In this document: in pieces, positions 46,133 to 53,751 of the stretch
How the letters are laid out: every line of letters starts with the position of its first letter
Position numbering within the stretch: the stretch's first letter is position 1
DNA from: Nakamurella endophytica
Lineage (GTDB): Bacteria; Actinomycetota; Actinomycetes; Mycobacteriales; Nakamurellaceae
DNA length: 64,000 bases
Assembly (NCBI RefSeq): GCF_014646215.1
Contig: NZ_BMNA01000001.1
Location: 761,260-825,259, forward strand
Reading direction: 5' to 3'
Notes under the pieces: model-generated
The model's database searches: none
Told to the model about the DNA's origin: nothing
Seen by the model: the letters and a program-made list of their open reading frames with translations, nothing else
Translations under genes and position numbers: made by a program

Positions 46133-46915
46133 ATGCCCTCCTCCCTCCGCCGGGCGCTCACCGTCGCCGGCGCCTCCACCCTGTTGATCCTGGGCCCGCT
46201 GGCCGGCGCCGCCTGGGCGCATGTCGGCGTGACCGCCACCGACCCGACATCAGGGGTGGAGTCGACGATCACCTTCCGGGTGCCGACGGAGAAGGACATC
46301 CCCACCACCCAGGTCGAGGTGGCACTGCCGACCGACACCCCGCTGACGTCGGTGCAGGTCGAGGCCAAGGACGGCTGGAAGGTCTCGCTCACGAAGTCTG
46401 CACCTGCGCAACCGTTGAAGAACGAGGAAGGCGAAGCGGTCTCCGAGATCGTCACCCGGATCATCTGGACGGCGACCGGTGACGGGATCGCGCCCGACGA
46501 GTTCGCCGACTTCTCCGTCTTCGCCGATCCGCTGCCGGACGCCGACCAGCTGACCTTCAAGGTGCTGCAGACCTACAGCGACAGAACAGTCGTCTCGTGG
46601 ATCGAGGAGCAGGTCGCGGGCGGCCCGGAGCCGGACCATCCCGCTCCGGTGCTCAAGCTGGCCGCCGCGCCGGAGGTGGCAGCGGCCGGGACCGGGACGA
46701 GTGGAGCACCCGAGGAGAGCCCGCTGTCGACCGGGGCGGCGACGCCGACCGCTGCCACGGTGACGTCCACAGCGCCGGCCTCCGTCGCTGCAGAGTCGCC
46801 ATCCGGAGACGGTGGTGCGCTCACCCTCGGCTGGATCAGCCTGGTGGTCGCTGTGTCGGCGCTGGTCGTGGCACTGCTCGCCGCGTTGCGCAGGCGGCGC
46901 CTGCCGAGCGCCTGA
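46133..46915 (+). CDS. YcnI-family (DUF1775) copper-binding exported protein
   Basis: 260 aa: signal peptide ending GAAWA, mature N-terminal His (HVGVTATDPTSGVES) as in YcnI where it binds Cu(II); the DUF1775 fold continues with VPTEKDIPTTQVEVALPTD and FADFSVFADPLPD. A Pro/Ala/Ser-rich spacer and a C-terminal TM helix with RRRR anchor follow. Last gene of the run, 36 bases after copCD. Confidence 0.92.
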   Translation: MPSSLRRALTVAGASTLLILGPLAGAAWAHVGVTATDPTSGVESTITFRVPTEKDIPTTQVEVALPTDTPLTSVQVEAKDGWKVSLTKSAPAQPLKNEEGEAVSEIVTRIIWTATGDGIAPDEFADFSVFADPLPDADQLTFKVLQTYSDRTVVSWIEEQVAGGPEPDHPAPVLKLAAAPEVAAAGTGTSGAPEESPLSTGAATPTAATVTSTAPASVAAESPSGDGGALTLGWISLVVAVSALVVALLAALRRRRLPSA

Positions 46916-46950
46916 CGGCTCCGGCAACCGAAGCACGCTGGAAGCTCGCC

Positions 46951-46980
46951 GGCGGAACCGGTCGACGGCCCGGTTCCGCC
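46951..46980. terminator. Bidirectional hairpin after ycnI
   Basis: Perfect 11-bp stem GGCGGAACCGG/CCGGTTCCGCC with an 8-base loop, between ycnI (plus, ends 46915) and the HemD-like regulator (minus, ends 47003). Confidence 0.85.
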
Positions 46981-47002
46981 GGTGGACCCGACGCCGCCGG
47001 GG

Positions 47003-48136
47003 TCAGTAGCGCCCGGAGGTGTGTGGGTCGTACGCCAGCCGGTACCCGCGCTTGACCAGCGTCTGCACGATCTTCCCGTCACCGAGCGCGGACCGGAGCC
47101 GGCCGATCGCGGTCTCCAGCGCGTGCTCGTCCTCGACGGACAGGGCCTTGGCGAGACCGGCCCTGGACACCACGTGACCCGGGTGCTCGGCCAGCACCCG
47201 CATCACGGCCATCAACGTCGGCGGCAGCGGGCGGTACTGCCCGTCCACCACCACCCCCCGCCCGCGCACCGCGAGGTGATGGTGCGCGGCCACCATCCGC
47301 CGTTCCCGCCGCCGCGGCAGTTCCGTCTCGATCTCCCGGACCAGCGCTCCGAGCCGCGCCCTCTCCGGTTGCACGGTCGGAACTCCCGCGGTTGCCAGCG
47401 GTCCGGCAGTCACCGGGCCGACGGCCATCGCCGGCACCTCGCTGCGCATGGCCTCGAGCACCTCCGGATGGATGCCCAGAACGTCTGCCGTGCGCAGGAA
47501 ACTCACCACTGCGGGTGCACTGGTGAAGGTGATCGCATCCACTTCGCGCGCCGCGACCATCCCACACAACCGACGCAGCGGGGCGGGATCGTCCGGGGCG
47601 CTCCACGCGTACACGCCGACATCGATCACCTCGGCGCCGGCGCTGCGCAGTGCCTGTGCCATGTCCGGCAACGGCTCGCCGTGCAGCTGGAGCGCGACAC
47701 GCTTCCCGTGGAGGGGCATCTCCAGCATCTTCTCGAGCAGTTCACTCGAGGATTCGGAGGGCGGGGACCATTCGCCCGACAGGCCGGCAGCCCGCATGGC
47801 GCCCCTGGCCTTCGGTCCGCGCGCCAGCAGGGTGGCGCCGGACAGCCGGTCCAGCAGCGCATCGCCCAGTCCCCAACCATCCGCCGCCTCGATCCACCCG
47901 CGGAAACCGATACCGGTGGTCGCCACCACGTAGTCCGGCGGCTCGACCAGACACGTCCGGGTCGCCTGGTAGAGATCCTTGTCGTCGACCAACGGCCCGA
48001 TCTGGATGGCGGGACCGTGCACGACGGTGGCACCACGCCGGGACAACGCGGATGCGAATTCCTCCTTGCGGCGCGCGGCCGTGATCCCGATCACGAATCC
48101 GGCGAGCGGCGGCACGTCCGGGCTGGGAACGGTCAT
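47003..48136 (-). CDS. Uroporphyrinogen-III synthase-like / winged-helix regulator
   Basis: 377 aa: HemD-like domain (about 10-260: GFVIGITAARRKEEFASAL, TTGIGFRGWIEAADGWG, ITFTSAPAVVSFL) plus a C-terminal OmpR-type winged helix (about 275-370: PPTLMAVMRVLAEHPGHVVSR ... LVKRGYRLAYD). This architecture is the actinobacterial nitrite/nitrate-cluster regulator (Rv0260c-type), divergent from narK as here. Whether the HemD part is catalytic or senses tetrapyrrole is unknown. ATG 48136 has AACGCT six bases upstream (leaderless pattern); GTG 48163 is an alternative. Confidence 0.88.
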   Translation of the reverse strand: MTVPSPDVPPLAGFVIGITAARRKEEFASALSRRGATVVHGPAIQIGPLVDDKDLYQATRTCLVEPPDYVVATTGIGFRGWIEAADGWGLGDALLDRLSGATLLARGPKARGAMRAAGLSGEWSPPSESSSELLEKMLEMPLHGKRVALQLHGEPLPDMAQALRSAGAEVIDVGVYAWSAPDDPAPLRRLCGMVAAREVDAITFTSAPAVVSFLRTADVLGIHPEVLEAMRSEVPAMAVGPVTAGPLATAGVPTVQPERARLGALVREIETELPRRRERRMVAAHHHLAVRGRGVVVDGQYRPLPPTLMAVMRVLAEHPGHVVSRAGLAKALSVEDEHALETAIGRLRSALGDGKIVQTLVKRGYRLAYDPHTSGRY

Positions 48137-48443
48137 CCCGACAGCGTTCGCCTCGGCCGTCACTGGGGTGGGTCCGTGAGGTAAACGAGAGATGACGAGG
48201 CCGGGACTGCACTCTCCGAAACAGGCTGTCCACCCAGCTGGTCCAGCGGCTCACACCTGCGAGGCCCCGGGTGTGCGGACAACACAACCGAACGGTTACG
48301 CCGCGGATACGCCGTCACACCGTCCGGCCGGAACGCTGTTCTTCGAAAGCCCGCGCGGTCCGGTCGGCTCCCGCCGCGGCAGGCGCTCCGTGCGTATCCA
48401 CCGTGCCGTCCGCCGGCCCGAACCAGTCCAGGAGGACATCGAG
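48137..48443. other. Divergent regulatory region upstream of narK
   Basis: About 300 bases with no gene. Contains a GlnR-like box (see 48295) and should hold promoters for narK and the HemD-like regulator. Confidence 0.45.
48295..48310. promoter_or_regulatory. Candidate GlnR box
   Basis: GTTAC-GCCGCG-GATAC matches the actinobacterial GlnR half-site pattern GTnAC-n6-GnAAC with one mismatch, 134 bases before the narK start. Nitrogen control of such clusters by GlnR is established in other actinomycetes. Confidence 0.4.
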
Positions 48444-49844
48444 ATGAGTTCTACCACACAGGAACTGCCGCACTCCGGGGCGGCACCGGGAGCAGGGGTC
48501 CGCGGTCGCTCGAAGCTGGGTGGCCGCTGGATCGACGACTGGCGCCCCGAGGATCCCGCCTTCTGGTCGTCCATCGGCCGCCGGGTCGCCAACCGCAACC
48601 TCTGGTTCTCGGTCGCGACCGAGCACATCGGTTTTTCGGTGTGGAGCCTGTGGTCGGTGATGGTTCTGTTCATGGGCCCGACGTACCACGTGGACGCGGC
48701 CGGCAAGTTCCTGTTGACCGCCCTGCCGACCCTGGTCGGCTCGGTGTTGCGGATCCCCTACACCTTCGCCGTGGCACGGTTCGGCGGCCGCAACTTCACG
48801 ATCGCCAGTGCCCTGCTGCTGCTGATCCCCTGCATCTTCATCGCCGTCGTGATGTCGCCGGGGGTCTCGTACTCCACGCTGTTGATCGCCGCAGCGACAG
48901 CAGGTGTCGGCGGCGGCAACTTCGCCTCGTCGATGACGAACATCAACTCCTTCTACCCGGCCAAGGAGAAGGGATGGGCCCTCGGCCTGAACGCCGGCGG
49001 CGGCAACCTGGGTGTCGCGGTGGTGCAGCTCGTTGCGCTGCTGGTGCTGGCCACCGCCGGTGCGTCCCACCCGAGGGTGATGGTGGCGATCTACATCCCG
49101 CTGATCGTCCTCGGCGCGCTCGGCGCGGCGCTGACCATGGACAACCTGACCGTCGCCAGCAACGCGAAGGGCGCCATGCGCCGGGTGTCGAAGGACGCGC
49201 ACACCTGGATCATCGCGCTCCTCTACATCGGGACCTTCGGTTCGTTCATCGGCTTCGGCTTCGCCTTCGGCCAAGTGCTGCAGGTGCAGTTCACCGGCAC
49301 GTTCTCCACCCCGGTCAAGGCCGCGTACCTGACCTTCCTCGGACCGCTGATCGGTTCGCTGATCCGTCCGGTGGGCGGCAGGCTCGCCGACCGCTTCGGC
49401 GGCGCCAGCGTCAGCTTCTTCAATTTCGTGCTGATGGCAGTCTCGACTGCGGTCGTCCTGGGCGGGTCGCTGTCCAAGTCGCTACCGGTGTACCTGATCG
49501 GCTTCGTCCTGCTGTTCGCCTTCTCCGGCGTGGGCAACGGTTCCGTGTACAAGATGATCCCGGCCATCTTCCGGTCGAAGGCATCCCGCAAGGTCGCCGC
49601 CGGTGCGGAGCCGGGACAGACCCACGCCGAGGCCCACCGACTCTCCGGTGCGCTGATCGGTATCGCCGGTGCCATCGGCGCCTTCGGCGGCGTGCTGGTG
49701 AACCTGGCCTTCCGGTCCTCGTTCCTTGCCTACAAGAACGCGAACGCCGCGTTCGTCGCCTTCATCGCCTTCTACGTGCTCTGCCTGGTGGTGACCTGGG
49801 CGGTGTACCTGCGCCGGTCCCCTGCCCGGCTCGAGGGTGTCTGA
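48444..49844 (+). CDS. narK: Nitrate/nitrite transporter NarK (MFS)
   Basis: 466 aa, 12 helices. NarK/NasA signatures: GGGNFASSMTNINSFYP in helix 5 and GAGNGSVYKMIP-type motif (here GVGNGSVYKMIP) in helix 11, the Gly/Asn-rich nitrate-binding helices. Imports nitrate or exports nitrite for the downstream reductases. ATG 48444 has AGGAGG at the right spacing. The stop overlaps cysG by 8 bases. Confidence 0.93.
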   Translation: MSSTTQELPHSGAAPGAGVRGRSKLGGRWIDDWRPEDPAFWSSIGRRVANRNLWFSVATEHIGFSVWSLWSVMVLFMGPTYHVDAAGKFLLTALPTLVGSVLRIPYTFAVARFGGRNFTIASALLLLIPCIFIAVVMSPGVSYSTLLIAAATAGVGGGNFASSMTNINSFYPAKEKGWALGLNAGGGNLGVAVVQLVALLVLATAGASHPRVMVAIYIPLIVLGALGAALTMDNLTVASNAKGAMRRVSKDAHTWIIALLYIGTFGSFIGFGFAFGQVLQVQFTGTFSTPVKAAYLTFLGPLIGSLIRPVGGRLADRFGGASVSFFNFVLMAVSTAVVLGGSLSKSLPVYLIGFVLLFAFSGVGNGSVYKMIPAIFRSKASRKVAAGAEPGQTHAEAHRLSGALIGIAGAIGAFGGVLVNLAFRSSFLAYKNANAAFVAFIAFYVLCLVVTWAVYLRRSPARLEGV

Positions 49845-51144
49845 GTCCGACCGGACGGACGCTGTGCGCGACGACACCAGGGGCAGCGGGTCCGGCCATC
49901 CGGACCTGCTGCCCCTGCACCTACTGCTGGTCGGTCGTCCGGTCACGGCGGTCGGCGGCGGCCCGGCGGCGGCCCGCAAGGTGACCGCCTTGCTCGACGC
50001 GGGCGCCGAGGTACTGGTCGTGGCACCGGAGCTGTGCGAGGACCTGACCGATCTGCACGACACCGGCGAGATCCGCTGGATCGCCGCTGAGTTCACGGCG
50101 GACCTGCTCGACGGCGCCTGGCTGGCCGTGACCGCCACCGGATCCCCCGACGTCGACGCTGCGGTGTCGGTCGCGGCCGAGGAGCGGCGGATCTTCTGCA
50201 TCCGGGCCGACTCGGGGACGGCCGGCAGCGCCCGGATGCCGGCCGTGCTGCGCCGGGACGACCTGCTGATCGGAGTGTCCTCCCGGGGAGCGCCCGACCC
50301 TCGGCGGGTCGCGGTCGCCCGCAGCGCCCTGGCCACCGCGCTGGACACCGGCCGGATCCCGATGCGGCGGCACCGTCCCGGCCCCGGTCGGGTGGTGCTG
50401 GTCGGCGGCGGTCCTGGGGAGCCCGGGCTGCTGACCGTCCGGGGCCGGCAGGAGCTCGCCGCCGCCGACGTGGTGGTGGTGGACCGGCTCGCCCCCCGCG
50501 AGGTGCTGGCGGACCTGGACCCCGCGGTCCGGGTCATCGAGGTCGGGAAGGCCCCGGGGATGCACCCCGTTCCGCAGCACCGGATCAACGAGATGCTCGT
50601 GCAGGAAGCGCGATCCGGTGCTCGCGTGGTGCGGTTGAAGGGAGGTGATCCGTTCGTCTTCGGACGTGGCGCGGAAGAGGTCGCCGCCTGCCGGGAGGCC
50701 GGAATCGACGTCACAGTGGTACCGGGGGTGAGCAGCGCCCTCGCGGTGCCCGCGTTGGCAGGGATCGCGGTCACCACCCGTGGGCTCTCCCGCGAGGTCA
50801 CCGTGGTGTCGGGCCACGAACTGCCGGTGGCCGGGGATCCGCGCTGGACGGCCTGGGCCGGCACCGCCACCCTGGTGGTGCTCATGGGCGTCGGCACGCT
50901 CGGCAATCTCGCGCGGGGCCTGAGAAGCGCCGGCGCCGCTCCGGACCGTCCGGTCGCCGTCATCGAGCGCGGTGGGTTGCCAGGACAGCGTGTCCTGCGG
51001 GGCACGCTCGCCGACATCGCCGAAGGCGTCGACACGGCGGCGATGCGAGCGCCGTCGGTGATCGTCGTCGGCGACGTCGCCGCGCTCACGGCCGGTGATC
51101 CCAGTCTGTGCGGACACCGCAACCCGCGGGAAACCGATCGGTGA
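49837..51144 (+). CDS. cysG: Sirohaem synthase CysG-type: precorrin-2 dehydrogenase plus uroporphyrinogen-III methyltransferase
   Basis: 435 aa. N-terminal NAD-binding precorrin-2 dehydrogenase/ferrochelatase (about 25-170: VTAVGGGPAAARKVTALLDAGA), then SUMT (about 185-420: GRVVLVGGGPGEPGLLTVRG, VRLKGGDPFVFGRGAEE, VTVVPGVSSAL). Makes sirohaem for NirB. GTG 49837 overlaps the narK stop, and its own stop overlaps the nitrate reductase start (GTGA), so translation is coupled. Confidence 0.93.
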   Translation: MSESDRTDAVRDDTRGSGSGHPDLLPLHLLLVGRPVTAVGGGPAAARKVTALLDAGAEVLVVAPELCEDLTDLHDTGEIRWIAAEFTADLLDGAWLAVTATGSPDVDAAVSVAAEERRIFCIRADSGTAGSARMPAVLRRDDLLIGVSSRGAPDPRRVAVARSALATALDTGRIPMRRHRPGPGRVVLVGGGPGEPGLLTVRGRQELAAADVVVVDRLAPREVLADLDPAVRVIEVGKAPGMHPVPQHRINEMLVQEARSGARVVRLKGGDPFVFGRGAEEVAACREAGIDVTVVPGVSSALAVPALAGIAVTTRGLSREVTVVSGHELPVAGDPRWTAWAGTATLVVLMGVGTLGNLARGLRSAGAAPDRPVAVIERGGLPGQRVLRGTLADIAEGVDTAAMRAPSVIVVGDVAALTAGDPSLCGHRNPRETDR

Positions 51145-53750
51145 CCGTGCCGTCGGCGGGACTGCAGAGCATGGGCGGCGTGCCGGTTGCCGTCCCCACC
51201 CACTGCCCGTACTGCTCGTTGCAGTGCGGCATCGAACTCTCGCCGGCCTCCGACCAGGATCGCGGACGCATCCCGCTCCGGCTCGCCTCGCAGACGGACT
51301 TCCCGACCAACCGGGGTGGGCTCTGCGCCAAGGGTTGGACCGCCGCAGAGCTGCTCGCCGATCCGGAACGGCTGCTCACACCGCTGGTGCGCAGCGAGGC
51401 GGGCAACCGTCGCAGCCCCCTGCGCCCCGCGACCTGGGAAGAGGCTCTCGGGTACGTGGCCGATCGGATCCTCACCCTGCAGGCGGAGTCCGGCCGGGAT
51501 TCCATCGGCTGCTTCGGCGGTGGTGGGTTGACCAACGAGAAGGCCTACGCCTTCGGAAAGTTCGCGCGGGTGGCGTTACGGACAAGCGCGATCGACTACA
51601 ACGGCCGGTTCTGCATGTCGTCGGCGGCGTCCGCGGGCAACAAGGCCTTCGGCATCGACCGCGGGCTGCCCTTTCCGCTCACCGATCTGGCCGGGGCAGA
51701 CCTGGTGGTGCTGGTCGGCAGCAACCCTGCCGACACCATGCCACCGGCCATGCAACACCTCGACCCCGCCAAGTTCGTGGTCATCGACCCGCGCCGCACC
51801 GCGACGGCGGCCAACGCCGCGCTCCACCTCGCTCCCCGGCCCGGCACGGATCTGGCACTGGCGAACGGGTTGCTGCATCTCGCGATCCGGGAGGACCTGG
51901 TCGACCTCGAGTACATCCGCACCCGCACCTCGGGTTTCGAAGCGGTCCGGGCGAGGGTCGCCTCGGCGTGGCCGGATCGGGTCGAGTCGATCACGGGTGT
52001 GGCCACCGCGGACCTCCGGTCGCTCATCCACCAGTTGGCGCGGGCGGGCTCCGCGATCGTCCTCACCGCGCGGGGCGCGGAACAGCACCGCAACGGCACC
52101 GACACGGCGCAGGCCTGGATCAATCTGGCACTGGCCCTCGGGCTGCCGGGGCGACCGTTCTCCGGGTACGGCACCATCACCGGGCAGGGCAACGGTCAGG
52201 GTGGTCGCGAGCACGGCCAGAAGGCGGATCAGCTCCCCGGGTACCGCCGGCTCGACGACCCCGCGGCCCGCGCGCACGTCGCCGGCGTTTGGGGGATCGA
52301 CCCCGACGAGCTGCCCCAGCCGGGTCTGTCGGCGTTCGAGATGCTGGACCGGATCGGTCGTCCCGGCGGCGTGCGGGCGCTGCTGGTGCTGGCCTCCAAC
52401 ATCGTCGTCTCCGCGCCGGACGCCAATCGCATCGCGGACCGGCTCGCCGCGCTCGACCTGCTGGTGGTGTCGGACATCTTCCTCTCCGAGACCGCGGCGC
52501 TGGCGGACGTGGTGCTGCCCACCACCCAATGGGCCGAGGAGGAGGGCACGATGACGAACCTCGAGGGTCGTGTCCTGCGCCGCCGACAGGCTATCGAGCC
52601 GCCCGGGCAGGCCCGCAGTGATCTGCGTATCCTCGCCGACCTGGCGACGGCACTCGGCCGGGGTCGGTACTTCTCAGCGGACCCGCGCACGATGTACGAC
52701 GAGCTGCGTCGGGCCAGCGCCGGAGGCATCGCCGACTACGCCGGGATCACCTGGGAGCGGATCGAAGCCGAGCAGGGCGTGTTCTGGCCCTGCCCGACCC
52801 TCGCACACCCCGGGACGCCTCGACTGTTCACGGACGGCTTTCCGACGCCGGATGGCCGGGCCCGCTTCATACCCGTCGACCACCGGCCGCCCGCGGAGAA
52901 TCCGGACCGGGACTTCCCCTACGTGCTGACCACAGGCCGGACCTCGACCCAGTACCAGAGTGGCAGCCAGACCAGACGGATCGGCGCACTGGACGGCGCC
53001 GGACCGGTCGCGCAGTTGCACCGAGATCTGGCTCGGAGCAACGGTATTGCGCAGGACGACATGGTGCGCCTCCGGACCCGTCGCGGCAGCGCCACGTTCC
53101 GCGCCGTCCTGGACGACAGCATCCGCCCCGACACGGTCTTCGTGCCGTTCCACTACGGTGGTGCCTCGACGGCCAATGCGCTCACCGACCCGGCGCTCGA
53201 TCCGTCGTCACGGATGCCCGCGTTCAAGGCGTGCGCAGTCGCGGTCGAACGAGCGGGCGGTCCGGACGACGTGCACCTGATGACCACCCGTCCGGCGGCG
53301 CTGCCACAGCGCCCGGTGGTGCTGCCGACGCCACCCGCTCCGACCGGCTCCGCCACCCGACGCACCACCGTCCGCCAGCCGTCCCATCGGAAGGACCGCG
53401 CCATGTCCAGCAAGAACCATTTCCTGCAGGGGGTCCGGGATTTCGTCGGACACGGTCTGGACAAACCGGAGCCGCTCGGCCCCGAGTTCCGGTTCGAGGT
53501 GCCCGACGGCTCGGTGGCCCAGGTGCTGTACTTCCGGGGCGGCAACTCCGGGGCCGAGCTGATCGCGGTCGTGCTCCTCCGCGACGGCGTCCCGATGCGG
53601 TACTTCCCGATCGGTGCCCGGTCGGACACGCACGTCCCGCTCCGGGTGCTGGAGGACATCGACGGCGGCGCGGCTCTGGAACTGCAGGTGGCCGCTCCCA
53701 TCGGCGCCACCGGCAGCGTGGTCGTCGATTTCGGTCTGGTGGAGGTCTGA
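51141..53750 (+). CDS. nasC: Assimilatory nitrate reductase (molybdopterin) fused in frame to a small C-terminal domain
   Basis: 869 aa. Reduces nitrate to nitrite. N-terminal 4Fe-4S site CPYCSLQCG...LCAKGW, bis-MGD domains with NGRFCMSSAASAGNKAFG (the Cys is the likely Mo ligand), GSNPADTMPPAMQHL, GQGNGQGGREHGQKADQLPG, and TTGRTSTQYQSGSQTRR. The reductase proper ends near residue 715; about 40 Pro/Arg-rich residues follow, then from residue 755 MSSKNHFLQGVRDFVGHGLD..., a 115-aa beta-rich domain of unknown function. That second segment has its own ATG (53403) and ribosome site (GGAAGGA), so it may also be made separately. GTG 51141 overlaps the cysG stop. Confidence 0.9.
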   Translation: MTVPSAGLQSMGGVPVAVPTHCPYCSLQCGIELSPASDQDRGRIPLRLASQTDFPTNRGGLCAKGWTAAELLADPERLLTPLVRSEAGNRRSPLRPATWEEALGYVADRILTLQAESGRDSIGCFGGGGLTNEKAYAFGKFARVALRTSAIDYNGRFCMSSAASAGNKAFGIDRGLPFPLTDLAGADLVVLVGSNPADTMPPAMQHLDPAKFVVIDPRRTATAANAALHLAPRPGTDLALANGLLHLAIREDLVDLEYIRTRTSGFEAVRARVASAWPDRVESITGVATADLRSLIHQLARAGSAIVLTARGAEQHRNGTDTAQAWINLALALGLPGRPFSGYGTITGQGNGQGGREHGQKADQLPGYRRLDDPAARAHVAGVWGIDPDELPQPGLSAFEMLDRIGRPGGVRALLVLASNIVVSAPDANRIADRLAALDLLVVSDIFLSETAALADVVLPTTQWAEEEGTMTNLEGRVLRRRQAIEPPGQARSDLRILADLATALGRGRYFSADPRTMYDELRRASAGGIADYAGITWERIEAEQGVFWPCPTLAHPGTPRLFTDGFPTPDGRARFIPVDHRPPAENPDRDFPYVLTTGRTSTQYQSGSQTRRIGALDGAGPVAQLHRDLARSNGIAQDDMVRLRTRRGSATFRAVLDDSIRPDTVFVPFHYGGASTANALTDPALDPSSRMPAFKACAVAVERAGGPDDVHLMTTRPAALPQRPVVLPTPPAPTGSATRRTTVRQPSHRKDRAMSSKNHFLQGVRDFVGHGLDKPEPLGPEFRFEVPDGSVAQVLYFRGGNSGAELIAVVLLRDGVPMRYFPIGARSDTHVPLRVLEDIDGGAALELQVAAPIGATGSVVVDFGLVEV
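53403..53750 (+). other. Internal start: 115-aa nitrate-reductase-linked protein
   Basis: ATG 53403, seven bases after GGAAGGA, in frame with nasC. Product MSSKNHFLQGVRDF... with beta-rich core (VAQVLYFRGGNSGAELIAVV, PMRYFPIGARSDTHVPLRVL, SGTGSVVVDFGLVEV-like end). I believe the usual arrangement in related clusters is a separate small gene here; in this genome no stop intervenes. Stop at 53748-53750, one base before nirB ATG. Confidence 0.55.
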
Positions 53751-53751
53751 G

